Of a stretch of DNA of 64,000 bases, positions 43,310-50,645 are shown in pieces. A program made the position numbers and the translations under genes. The stretch lies in NCBI GenBank assembly GCA_020160805.1, contig JAIUPO010000002.1:124001-188000 (forward strand), given 5' to 3'. The notes beneath the pieces were generated by a model. The model was given only the letters and a program-made list of their open reading frames with translations, did not search any database and was not told the DNA's origin. Source of the DNA: Actinomycetota bacterium (lineage in GTDB: Bacteria > Actinomycetota > Actinomycetes > Actinomycetales > Dermatophilaceae). Each line of letters opens with the position of its first letter. Positions within the stretch are counted from its first letter, which is position 1.

Positions 43310-43981
43310 TCAGCCGCCAGGTCGGGCGATAACCACATCCGTGCCGCGCAGGGTCGCCTCAAAACCACTGGGGCGCACTGTGATTGCCGTGAGGACCAGG
43401 CGCTCGGGGAGGCCCTCGATCGCCTGTCGCACGGTGACCAGATCGCGTGCGGCACTGCTCAAGGCGTCGTTGACCAGTCCGGGCAGGCCGACGTCGACCG
43501 TCTCGGGCACGATGAGCAGATCACCGTGGTCGACGCTCACCCGGCCGGTCGCGCTGATCGCCAGCTCCAGGCCGAGCACCTCGGCGCTGCGCCGCACGCC
43601 CGCCAGGCCGCCGCCCGCGTCATACAGCTCCACGCCCTCGCCGACCTGCTTCGCGGCGACGGCGAAGGGCAGGGTCGCGACGAGCGTGACATCGCCGACG
43701 GCTAGGCCGGAATCCATCACCCGCACATTGGTGGCCTTGGCGCGCACATCACGCAAGGGGCCATCGGGCGTGACGAGCGCTGAGGAGGTCAGGTCGACAT
43801 CGCCGAGCCAGGTCTCGCCCGGGCGCAGGTCCGCCGGCGGCTGGCTGGGACGGATGCCGGGCCCCAGCGAGACATCGTGCATCCGGCCGGTGCCCGGCTC
43901 GCGGAGCATGCCGAACAGGACGAAGAAGGCGCCGACGACGAGAAGTGCCATCGTCAGCATGCCGGCCAGGAAGCGCTTCAT
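43310..43981 (-). CDS. DUF2993 secreted/lipid-binding-like protein
   Basis: 223 aa. One N-terminal hydrophobic segment (LAGMLTMALLVVGAFFVLFGML) acts as signal or anchor. The rest is a beta-rich domain with the DUF2993 order (VRVMDSGLAVGDVTLVATLPF..., LELAISATGRVSVDHG..., ATLRGTDVVI). DUF2993 proteins of the LmeA type in actinobacteria are periplasmic lipid- or mannan-related proteins. No partner is obvious. Confidence 0.75.
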   Translation of the reverse strand: MKRFLAGMLTMALLVVGAFFVLFGMLREPGTGRMHDVSLGPGIRPSQPPADLRPGETWLGDVDLTSSALVTPDGPLRDVRAKATNVRVMDSGLAVGDVTLVATLPFAVAAKQVGEGVELYDAGGGLAGVRRSAEVLGLELAISATGRVSVDHGDLLIVPETVDVGLPGLVNDALSSAARDLVTVRQAIEGLPERLVLTAITVRPSGFEATLRGTDVVIARPGG

Positions 43982-44002
43982 CGTCGGGGACGGCTTGTGG
44001 TG

Positions 44003-45289
44003 TCAGCCCGCGGAGGCGTCGAGGCGATCCGTCGTCAGCGTGAAGTCCTGATCGCGAAGTCGTTGCGCGAGAACGTCACCCATGGCGACGGCGGGCGTGA
44101 TGACTCCGGCCCGATCGGGCAGGGAATCCAGTGCGAGGCACAGACCGGCCTGACCGAGCATGATCGCCGTGCCGGAATATCCCGGGTCGGCCTTGGCAGC
44201 GACCGTCGTCCGATAGCGCGCGCCGGTGGTCGTCGTCGACTCGATCTCCATCCGGAAGGCGCCGCGCTGTTGGTCTTCGACGCTTGGGCCCTCACCGGGC
44301 TTGGGCAGCACGCGGTCCAGGAGGGCACGGGTGGGGGGCAACTGCATACCTCCGGCAACGCCGAGCAGACCGGCGGTCATCGCCGTCGCCATGGCGGGGG
44401 ACTTGGCGGAGGTGCCGAAGTCCATGACCTCCTGATAGCGGAAGCCGCGGCCGTAGACGTGGCCGAGCAGGGCATTGCTGCGTCGCACGATGCGGGTGTT
44501 GAAGGCGGCCATGACGAAGGGACCCGTCCAGTGGCCATCGTCGGTGCGGCGGACGGGCAGGCCCTTGACGACGCCCTTGACCACATCGAGGGGTGAGGTG
44601 GCCTTGGGCTTGTGACCGCTGCCGCGCGAGGGCTCGGCGCCGCGATCCGGGCTCAGGCCGTAGGGATCGCCGACGATCTTGCGATCTGCCGCGCTGGCGC
44701 GCATCTCGATGGCCTGGGTGCGCATCGAGTCGATGGTGCCGCCGCTGAAGCCGCCGCGCAGCTTGCGGACATAGTTGACCGTCTGGCCGAGCTCGCCCGT
44801 GCCGTCGGCGGCCGCACGCTCTGCGGTGAGCAGCACGCCGAGGTCGGAGGGGATGGAGTCGAAGCCGCACGCGTGGACGATCTTGGCTCCCGAGGCTTCG
44901 GCCGTCTCGTGATAGGCGTCGGCACTGCGGCGCACGAACAGAACTTCACCGGTCAGGTCCGCATAATGCGTGCCCGCCGCGGCGCAGGCGGCGACGAGAG
45001 GCATGCCGTATTTCGCATAGGGCCCGACGGTCGTGACAACGACCTTCGTGTCCTGGGCCAGGGCCGTCAGGGCGGCCTCGTCGGCGGCGTCCGCGATGAC
45101 GATCGGCCAGTTAGCGGCGGCCGGGCCGAGATCGGCCCGCACCCCCTCGAGCTTGGCCTGGTTCCGGCCCGCCAGCGCGATGCGGGTGCCCTCCGGGGCG
45201 TGGTCCGCCAAGTGCTGCGCCGTCAGGGCGCCCACGAAGCCGCTGGCTCCGAAAAGAATGATGTCGTATGTGCGTTCGCCGCTCGTCAT
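44003..45289 (-). CDS. Saccharopine dehydrogenase-like trans-acting enoyl reductase
   Basis: 428 aa from ATG at 45289. NAD(P)-binding Rossmann motif ILFGASGFVGALTAQHLA, GRNQAKLE, then VVTTVGPYAKYG and TGEVLFVRRS. Related to mycobacterial Rv2449c/Rv2953-type enoyl reductases and saccharopine dehydrogenase-like oxidoreductases. In mycobacteria some act on lipid polyketides, but most homologues are uncharacterised. TAGACT lies 7 nt upstream, so the start is leaderless; only 18 bp separate it from the divergent GlgC-like gene. Confidence 0.88.
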   Translation of the reverse strand: MTSGERTYDIILFGASGFVGALTAQHLADHAPEGTRIALAGRNQAKLEGVRADLGPAAANWPIVIADAADEAALTALAQDTKVVVTTVGPYAKYGMPLVAACAAAGTHYADLTGEVLFVRRSADAYHETAEASGAKIVHACGFDSIPSDLGVLLTAERAAADGTGELGQTVNYVRKLRGGFSGGTIDSMRTQAIEMRASAADRKIVGDPYGLSPDRGAEPSRGSGHKPKATSPLDVVKGVVKGLPVRRTDDGHWTGPFVMAAFNTRIVRRSNALLGHVYGRGFRYQEVMDFGTSAKSPAMATAMTAGLLGVAGGMQLPPTRALLDRVLPKPGEGPSVEDQQRGAFRMEIESTTTTGARYRTTVAAKADPGYSGTAIMLGQAGLCLALDSLPDRAGVITPAVAMGDVLAQRLRDQDFTLTTDRLDASAG

Positions 45290-45296
45290 GTCCGGC

Positions 45297-45302
45297 AGTC
45301 TA
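45297..45302 (-). promoter_or_regulatory. -10 element TAGACT (minus strand) for a leaderless start at 45289
   Basis: The minus strand reads TAGACT, 7 nt, ATG. It overlaps the 18-bp gap to the divergent gene and lies only a few bases from that gene's start. Confidence 0.45.
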
Positions 45303-45307
45303 AGTTC

Positions 45308-46561
45308 ATGCCCCGACTCCAAGCGGTCCCTGTCGCGCGCACTCCGCGCATCCTCGCGATCGTGCAGGCTGGGGGGAAGGGCTCACGGATGGACGTGCTG
45401 ACCCGAGAGCGCGCCAAGCCGGCCCTGCCCTTTGCCGGGAGTTATCAACTCATCGACTTCGCCCTGTCGAATCTCGCGAATAGCGGGATCCCGGATGTCT
45501 GGGTGTCCGTGCAATACCAAGCGGCCTCGCTCGATGAGCATCTCGCGTCGGGACGGCCGTGGGACTTGGACCGCACGCGCGGCGGCTATCGGCGGCTGGT
45601 GCCGGAGGAGGGCGACTCGTCCGGGCTCGAAGGCTTCAGCACCGGTAATGCGGACGATCTGATGCGGATGGCCGACGATATCGCCGCGGCTGCGCCAGAT
45701 GTCGTGGTCGTGACGAGCGCCGATCACATCTTCCGGCTCGATGTCCGCTCCGTCATCGAGGCCCACCTGTCGCGCCGGGCCGAGTGCACCGTCGTGACCA
45801 CCGAGGTGTCGCTGGCGGAGGCCAAGCACAAAGCGGTGGTCCGGATGGGTCGTGGACGGCGAGTCGCCGGCATCGACTACAAACCGTCCGTCGCCGCCTC
45901 CGGGCGGATCGCCACGGAGATTTTTGTGTATGACGCCCCCACCCTCCTGCGCGAACTCGACGCGCTGCGCCGCGACCGGGCCGCGGTTGACCCAGGATTG
46001 GAGGAGGGGTTGGGGGACTTCGGGGAGCACCTATTGCCTCGGCTGGTGGCGCGCGGGCGGACGGATGCCTATGCGCTGGAAGGCTATTGGAAAGATCTCG
46101 GGCGACCTTCGGCATACCTTGCGGCGCACCGGGACCTGCTGCGCGGGCGGGTCGATGTCTTCGACGATCCGAGGTGGCCGATCCTCACGCGCTTCCCGGA
46201 GCTGCCGCCGGCACGCGTGGGGGCCAGCGGGTCGGTTGATGATTCCCTACTGTCGCCAGGCGTCGTCGTGGACGGCATGGTGCGCGGCAGTGTGCTGGGG
46301 CCGGGTTGCGTGATCGAAGCTGGCGCCCGCGTCGAGGACTGCGTGCTGATGGCGGGCGTGCGCGTCGAGTCAGGGGCAGTGGTGGCCGGCTCGGTGCTTG
46401 ACCAGCGGGTTGTCATCGAGGCGGACGCTGTCGTGGGGGCGGTGCCGAGGCGCTGGCCACCGTCGGAGTCGGCGGTGACCTTGTGCGGCGCTGACTCGAG
46501 GATTCGGCGGGGGACGACGGTGCCAGCCGGGGCCCGCCTGGAGCCCGGCTCGACGAGTTGA
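45308..46561 (+). CDS. GlgC-like nucleotidyltransferase (ADP-glucose pyrophosphorylase family)
   Basis: 417 aa from ATG at 45308. NTP-transferase core: LAIVQAGGKGSRMDVLTRERAKPALPF, DFALSNLANSGI, VVTSADHIFRLD, YWKDLGRPSAY. A left-handed beta-helix C-terminal domain follows (SVDDSLLSPGVVVDGMVRGSVLGPGCVIEAGARVEDCVLM). Usual GlgC length is ~410. It would make ADP-glucose for glycogen or maltosyl-phosphate synthesis. The first lid sequence is AGGKGSRM rather than AGGEGKRL, so it may be a diverged paralogue. Very short divergent gap upstream. Confidence 0.85.
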   Translation: MPRLQAVPVARTPRILAIVQAGGKGSRMDVLTRERAKPALPFAGSYQLIDFALSNLANSGIPDVWVSVQYQAASLDEHLASGRPWDLDRTRGGYRRLVPEEGDSSGLEGFSTGNADDLMRMADDIAAAAPDVVVVTSADHIFRLDVRSVIEAHLSRRAECTVVTTEVSLAEAKHKAVVRMGRGRRVAGIDYKPSVAASGRIATEIFVYDAPTLLRELDALRRDRAAVDPGLEEGLGDFGEHLLPRLVARGRTDAYALEGYWKDLGRPSAYLAAHRDLLRGRVDVFDDPRWPILTRFPELPPARVGASGSVDDSLLSPGVVVDGMVRGSVLGPGCVIEAGARVEDCVLMAGVRVESGAVVAGSVLDQRVVIEADAVVGAVPRRWPPSESAVTLCGADSRIRRGTTVPAGARLEPGSTS

Positions 46562-46592
46562 CGCGGCGCTCCCGGTGGCCGCCGCGCGCGTG

Positions 46593-46652
46593 AACACCCG
46601 ATCCGTGCATTGACACCCGCTGGACCGGGTGTCAATGCGCGGATCGAGTGTT
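46593..46652. repeat. 27-bp-arm inverted repeat with overlapping direct repeat
   Basis: Arms 46593-46619 and 46626-46652 pair at about 25 of 27 positions around 6 nt; the core GCATTGACACCCG is perfect. The right arm is partly repeated directly (TCAATGCGCGGATCGAGTGT, then TGATGCGCGGTTCGGGTGT at 46651-46677). It lies in the 251-bp gap after the GlgC-like gene and may be a terminator or an operator array for the following operon. No gene is seen in 46562-46812. Confidence 0.6.
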
Positions 46653-46812
46653 GATGCGCGGTTCGGGTGTCGGCCTGACCGCCCACCCCTGAGGGTGCTC
46701 TTGGCAGAGTCATCGAAAGTTGCCGCACGTCAGAAGGCCCACGGTCAGTGCCGGTGCGGTTCGATAGTCCTGGGGCGGAACCGCCTCAATCCCGTGGCGA
46801 AAGGACAGGCAC

Positions 46813-47121
46813 ATGAGCATTCCTCCTGGCAATGGCACCGAGGCCCCGATCGAGACCATGGACGAGGAATCCCCCGCCCTGAGTGGTGATGGCGGCGCGG
46901 ACGGTGGAGCCGATGGCGGTGCCGGTGATGGTGGCGCGGACGGTGGGGCCGATGGCGGTGCCGGTGACGGCGGCGCGGACGGTGGGGCCGATGGCGGTGC
47001 CGGTGATGGCGGCGCGGACGGTGGGGCCGATGGCGGTGCCGGTGACCTTTCCGTCGGCGAGCGTTCCGCCACGGACCCGGCAGACGGCAGCATGTCCGAT
47101 GATGTCGCGCGCGGGCTCTGA
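46813..47121 (+). CDS. Small Gly/Ala/Asp tandem-repeat protein, candidate modified-peptide precursor
   Basis: 102 aa. Residues 1-26 form an acidic leader-like segment (MSIPPGNGTEAPIETMDEES). Residues ~27-78 are four perfect copies of the 13-residue unit GGADGGADGGAGD. The tail is acidic (LSVGERSATDPADGSMSDD). AAAGGACAGG precedes the start. No homologous family is recognised. It lies 9 bp before a cupin-4 oxygenase gene, with a sucrase/ferredoxin-like gene after that, so the repeat may be the enzyme's substrate; this is inference. It could also be a disordered structural protein. Confidence 0.7.
   Translation: MSIPPGNGTEAPIETMDEESPALSGDGGADGGADGGAGDGGADGGADGGAGDGGADGGADGGAGDGGADGGADGGAGDLSVGERSATDPADGSMSDDVARGL
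46891..47046 (+). repeat. Four tandem 39-bp coding repeats
   Basis: Four units of 39 bp differ only at a few positions (GGA/GGG, GAT/GAC, GGC/GGT), all synonymous. The DNA therefore varies a little while the peptide unit stays identical, which suggests selection on the peptide or recent duplication. Confidence 0.9.
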
Positions 47122-47130
47122 CCTGACTCG

Positions 47131-48426
47131 GTGACCGACCTCTTCGACGGCAAGGGCGGGGTGGCTGCCAGTGGCCGCCCCGCCCTCGCACGTCTCCTGC
47201 CGCTGCCGGTGGCGGAATTCGCCGAGAACTACTGGAGTCAGCGGCCCCTAGCGGCCCGCGCAGCCGATCTCGACCAAGACTTCTCGGACCTCTTCGATAG
47301 CCAGGCGGTCGATGAACTCATCGGACGTCGTGGCCTGCGTGCGCCATTCCTGCGCGTGGCCAAAGACGGTGTCACGCTTCCGGATTCGGCCTTCACCCGG
47401 CCCGGTGGTGTGGGTGCCGCGATCGGGGATCAGGTCAGTGACGACCGTTTGCTGGACCTCTTCGCGAGCGGCTCGACGATCGTCCTTCAGGGCTTGCACC
47501 GCACCTGGGGCCCGCTCATTGACTTCGCTGGCGACCTCGGCGCTGACCTCGGCCATCCCGTTCAAGTCAACGCCTATGTCACGCCAGCCCAGAACAAGGG
47601 CTTCAGCGCGCACTACGACGTCCATGATGTCTTCGTCCTCCAGATCGCCGGGACCAAGCGATGGCTCATCCGCCAACCGGTCCACCCGCTGCCCTTGCGC
47701 GACCAGACATGGGAGCGCCGCCGGGCAGCTGTTGAGGCGGCGGCCTCGACCGATCCGCTGCTGGATCTTGTTCTGGCACCTGGCGATTGCCTCTATCTGC
47801 CCCGCGGGTACATCCACAGCGCTGCCGCGCTCGGCGAGGTCAGCATTCACCTGACGATCGGCATACACCCCTGGACCAGGACCCACCTGGCCGAGCAGCT
47901 TGTCCAAGCGGCCGTCGCAGACCTCGCCTCGGTGGCCGCCGTGCGCGACTCCTTGCCGCTCGGTCTCGACTGGGACCGCGAGGCGCTAGATCCCGGTGAG
48001 GTCGAGCGCGTGAAGGCGGCGCTGATCGACGCCGTCCAGGCCATCGATCCAGCTCGCATTGCGAACGCTCTCGCGACAGCACACCGGGGCAGTCAGCGCG
48101 CCGCGCCCGTCGGCCCGCTCGCGCAAGTAGCTGCCGCCGACTCCCTCACGGACGAGGACATACTGCGGCTACGGCCACGGCTCGCGGCGCGACTCATGGA
48201 CGGCCCTGAGTCTGCGGTCCTTGTCACGCGTGCTGGCCGGCGAACTATCGAGCCCGTGGACCTGGCGACCATCCGAAAGCTATTGGCGGACGGACATGTT
48301 GACGTCGCCACAGTGGGTATGGACGTGGCTCGCCGGCTGCTGCTGGCCGGGCTCGTCACACGGCATACCCAGGTCAACGGCCTTTCGAGTCCGGCGGCAC
48401 CGGACGGTGCCGGCAATCTCGATTAG
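47131..48426 (+). CDS. Cupin-4 (JmjC-like, ROXA-family) 2-oxoglutarate/Fe(II) oxygenase
   Basis: 431 aa from GTG at 47131. Cupin_4 core: VLQGLHRTWGPL, NAYVTPAQNKGFSAHYDVHDVFVLQIAGTKRW with the HxD iron ligands (H-Y-D), and LAPGDCLYLPRGYIHSAAALGEVSIHLTIG with the distal His. A helical dimerisation part and winged C-terminal domain (to ~425) follow as in ROXA/MINA. Family enzymes hydroxylate Arg, His or other residues in ribosomal proteins. Here the adjacent repeat protein is an alternative substrate. 11 bp separate it from the next gene. Confidence 0.88.
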   Translation: MTDLFDGKGGVAASGRPALARLLPLPVAEFAENYWSQRPLAARAADLDQDFSDLFDSQAVDELIGRRGLRAPFLRVAKDGVTLPDSAFTRPGGVGAAIGDQVSDDRLLDLFASGSTIVLQGLHRTWGPLIDFAGDLGADLGHPVQVNAYVTPAQNKGFSAHYDVHDVFVLQIAGTKRWLIRQPVHPLPLRDQTWERRRAAVEAAASTDPLLDLVLAPGDCLYLPRGYIHSAAALGEVSIHLTIGIHPWTRTHLAEQLVQAAVADLASVAAVRDSLPLGLDWDREALDPGEVERVKAALIDAVQAIDPARIANALATAHRGSQRAAPVGPLAQVAAADSLTDEDILRLRPRLAARLMDGPESAVLVTRAGRRTIEPVDLATIRKLLADGHVDVATVGMDVARRLLLAGLVTRHTQVNGLSSPAAPDGAGNLD

Positions 48427-48429
48427 CCT
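48424..48429 (+). promoter_or_regulatory. Possible internal -10 element TAGCCT for the GTG start at 48438
   Basis: TAGCCT overlaps the cupin stop codon and ends 8 nt before GTG 48438, so the third gene might also be expressed alone. Confidence 0.3.
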
Positions 48430-48437
48430 GACCTGTC

Positions 48438-49358
48438 GTGCCTTCCCGTGATCCCGCTGCAGCGCTTGCGCCGGATGCCTGCTCCGTGCGTTCGCTCGGA
48501 ATGCGGGAACCCATGGTGGCGACTGCTCCACCGACGCAGCGGTGGCTCCTGCTAGAAGTCCCGCGCGCATGGCCGGACAAGATCCTCAAGAGCCCTGAGG
48601 TCGCCGGTTGGGTGCCGCAACTCAATGCCATCGTGCAATCCCGTTCGGGCAGAGTCCTTTTCATCCGTCGCCCGGGCCGCAGTGAAAGTCACGAGGCGCC
48701 GCGGGCTTTCGTTGTGGTGGATGCGCTCTCGCGCACGCAGACCGCAGGCACGTGGCTCCCCGGCACTGCTTCCCGTCCTGCCGACCTGCGCGCAGCCGTG
48801 GCGGCTTTTGATGCCGATGTTCCGCTGACCGATCCATCACCGGCCCGGCTCCTCGTGTGTGCGCATGGCATGCACGATCAGTGTTGCGCCGTGCGGGGCC
48901 GACCGGTGGCCAGCGTGTTGGCTCAGACCTGGCCGACGGAGGTATGGGAGTGCAGTCACCTCGGCGGCGACCGCTTTGGCGCCAATATCTTGGTGCTTCC
49001 AGACGGCACCTACTTCGGGCGGCTCGATGACATCTCGGGACCGAAGGTCATTGCGAAACATCTTGCGGGACAGAGCGACCCACAATTTCTGCGAGGTGTG
49101 ACGACGCAAGACCCCCGAGTCCAGGCCGCCGTCACGGAGGTGCTGCGGACGCGGGGCCCGGCCCCGGCATATCTCCTGCGCGGACGGATCGACAACGGCG
49201 CGGGAGCGCACACCTGGACCGTCAGCGTCACCGGTCATCCCCACGGCGCCGAGATCCCGGTGCTCGTGCGGCGCCGCGTCGACCCGCCCGCGCGCCGCGC
49301 CTGCCTCGCGACCGAGGACAAGGTCGCGGTGACCTTCGAGACCAGGTTGCTCACCTGA
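48438..49358 (+). CDS. Sucrase/ferredoxin-like (Suc_Fer) protein
   Basis: 306 aa from GTG at 48438. Suc_Fer family thioredoxin-like fold with putative [2Fe-2S] ligands in CAHGMHDQCCAVRGRP and ECSHLGGDRFGANILVLP. These proteins are annotated as sucrase/ferredoxin-like but their biochemistry is unclear; an electron-transfer role is likely. Third gene of the repeat-peptide/cupin unit, where it could supply or remove electrons during peptide oxidation; this is inference. Confidence 0.83.
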   Translation: MPSRDPAAALAPDACSVRSLGMREPMVATAPPTQRWLLLEVPRAWPDKILKSPEVAGWVPQLNAIVQSRSGRVLFIRRPGRSESHEAPRAFVVVDALSRTQTAGTWLPGTASRPADLRAAVAAFDADVPLTDPSPARLLVCAHGMHDQCCAVRGRPVASVLAQTWPTEVWECSHLGGDRFGANILVLPDGTYFGRLDDISGPKVIAKHLAGQSDPQFLRGVTTQDPRVQAAVTEVLRTRGPAPAYLLRGRIDNGAGAHTWTVSVTGHPHGAEIPVLVRRRVDPPARRACLATEDKVAVTFETRLLT

Positions 49359-49383
49359 CCTCCACCCCTCGTCGAGTTCGGGC

Positions 49384-49839
49384 CTAAACGATGGAGTCCT
49401 GCGTCCCGTCGGCTGGGGCAGCCGGACCGGCGCCCGAGCCGCCACCGGCAAGGGCCGAACGGATCTTGTCGATGACTGCCTTCTCGGAATCGGCTACTCC
49501 GCCAGCGGCATTCGCGACGGCGTCAGCCGCGGCTTCAATAACTTCCCGATAGCCCTGCGCAGCGGACGCGTCCTTGGCGTTGAGGATGCTCATCGCCTGG
49601 GAGAGCCCGTCCATGACCTGGCGCTCGACCTCGGCGGCGTCGCCGCGCGGCGGGGACGGGAAGCCGCCGGACTTCAGCAGTTCCTGGACCGCCGGCGGCG
49701 CCGCGGTGAAGGCCCGGGAGCCAGCCATCGATTCCTTGAAGGTCGCGAAGAAGCCGGGATCGGCCTTGGAGACCAGGGCGATCGCGCCGAAAGCGCTATT
49801 GCGGATGGTTTCGTGCTCGGTGTCGGTGTATTCAGCCAT
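49384..49839 (-). CDS. Uncharacterised helical protein
   Basis: 151 aa from ATG at 49839 (a longer frame upstream would overlap the HAD gene on the other strand). Acidic and Ala-rich with helices at 1-30, 70-105 and 110-135, ending in a Gly/Ala/Pro tail. No signal peptide, membrane segment or catalytic motif. Divergent from the HAD gene (49915), convergent with the Suc_Fer gene. Confidence 0.7.
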   Translation of the reverse strand: MAEYTDTEHETIRNSAFGAIALVSKADPGFFATFKESMAGSRAFTAAPPAVQELLKSGGFPSPPRGDAAEVERQVMDGLSQAMSILNAKDASAAQGYREVIEAAADAVANAAGGVADSEKAVIDKIRSALAGGGSGAGPAAPADGTQDSIV

Positions 49840-49901
49840 GCCGTCAGTGTGACTCCTGACCGCCCGTTGGGCGCGGCGAACGGTCGAGGAAATCGGCGAC
49901 C

Positions 49902-49907
49902 TAGGGT
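49902..49907 (+). promoter_or_regulatory. -10 element TAGGGT for a leaderless start at 49915
   Basis: TAGGGT ends exactly 7 nt before the ATG at 49915. Confidence 0.45.
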
Positions 49908-49914
49908 GGTCGAC

Positions 49915-50613
49915 ATGTCCGAAACGCCTGGCCCCTTGGACGCTTTGACGGCTCGCGTCTTCGCCGCCGTGCTCTTCGATATGGACGGCACGCTCATCGA
50001 TTCGACCCCGGCCGTCGAGCGCAGTTGGGCGGCGTGGGCCCCGACCTACGGGCTGGACCTGGCAGCACTGAGGGGACTGCACGGCATACCCGCCCGCGGG
50101 GTGATCGCTCGCTTGCTGGATCCGACCGTGCATGCGGAGGCCGAGCGGCATATCACCGAACTGGAGATCGCCGATGTCGAGGGGATCGAGGTGCTGCCCG
50201 GCGCGGTGGCGGCATTGACCGCGCTCGCGGCCAGCGGGCGCGCAGCGATTGCGACGTCGTGCACCGATGCGCTGGCGCAGGCGCGCCTGGCCGCCACCCG
50301 CCTGCCGCACCCGCGCGTGGTCGTCACGGCGTCCGATGTCACGCACGGAAAGCCCGACCCGGAGCCCTATCTGTTGGCGGCCGAGCGGCTCGGGGTCAAC
50401 CCCGCCGACTGCCTGGTCGTCGAGGACGCGCCGGCTGGCCTGCGATCGGGGAAGGCGGCCGGCTGCACGACCCTCGCGGTCACGACGACCACGGCATCTG
50501 CCGACCTGCTCGCCAATCCCGATGCCGATGCCGTTGTCGGGACACTGGCCGAGGTGCGCTTCGTGGCCGGCCCTGACGGGGTGCGCGTGGAAGCGTTGTC
50601 GCCGGACCGCTGA
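49915..50613 (+). CDS. HAD-superfamily sugar-phosphate phosphatase-like hydrolase
   Basis: 232 aa from ATG at 49915. HAD motifs: I FDMDGTLIDS (22-31), II ATSCTDAL, III KPDPEPYLLAA, IV VVEDAPAGLRSGKAAG. The cap is the small helical type seen in beta-phosphoglucomutase and DOG-type phosphatases. Likely a phosphatase of small sugar phosphates in the cytosol. The next gene starts 32 bp downstream with its own -10. Confidence 0.9.
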   Translation: MSETPGPLDALTARVFAAVLFDMDGTLIDSTPAVERSWAAWAPTYGLDLAALRGLHGIPARGVIARLLDPTVHAEAERHITELEIADVEGIEVLPGAVAALTALAASGRAAIATSCTDALAQARLAATRLPHPRVVVTASDVTHGKPDPEPYLLAAERLGVNPADCLVVEDAPAGLRSGKAAGCTTLAVTTTTASADLLANPDADAVVGTLAEVRFVAGPDGVRVEALSPDR

Positions 50614-50632
50614 CCAGGCTGCTACCGACGGG

Positions 50633-50638
50633 TAGCAT
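50633..50638 (+). promoter_or_regulatory. -10 element TAGCAT for a leaderless start at 50646
   Basis: TAGCAT ends exactly 7 nt before the ATG at 50646. Confidence 0.45.
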
Positions 50639-50645
50639 TCGCCGC

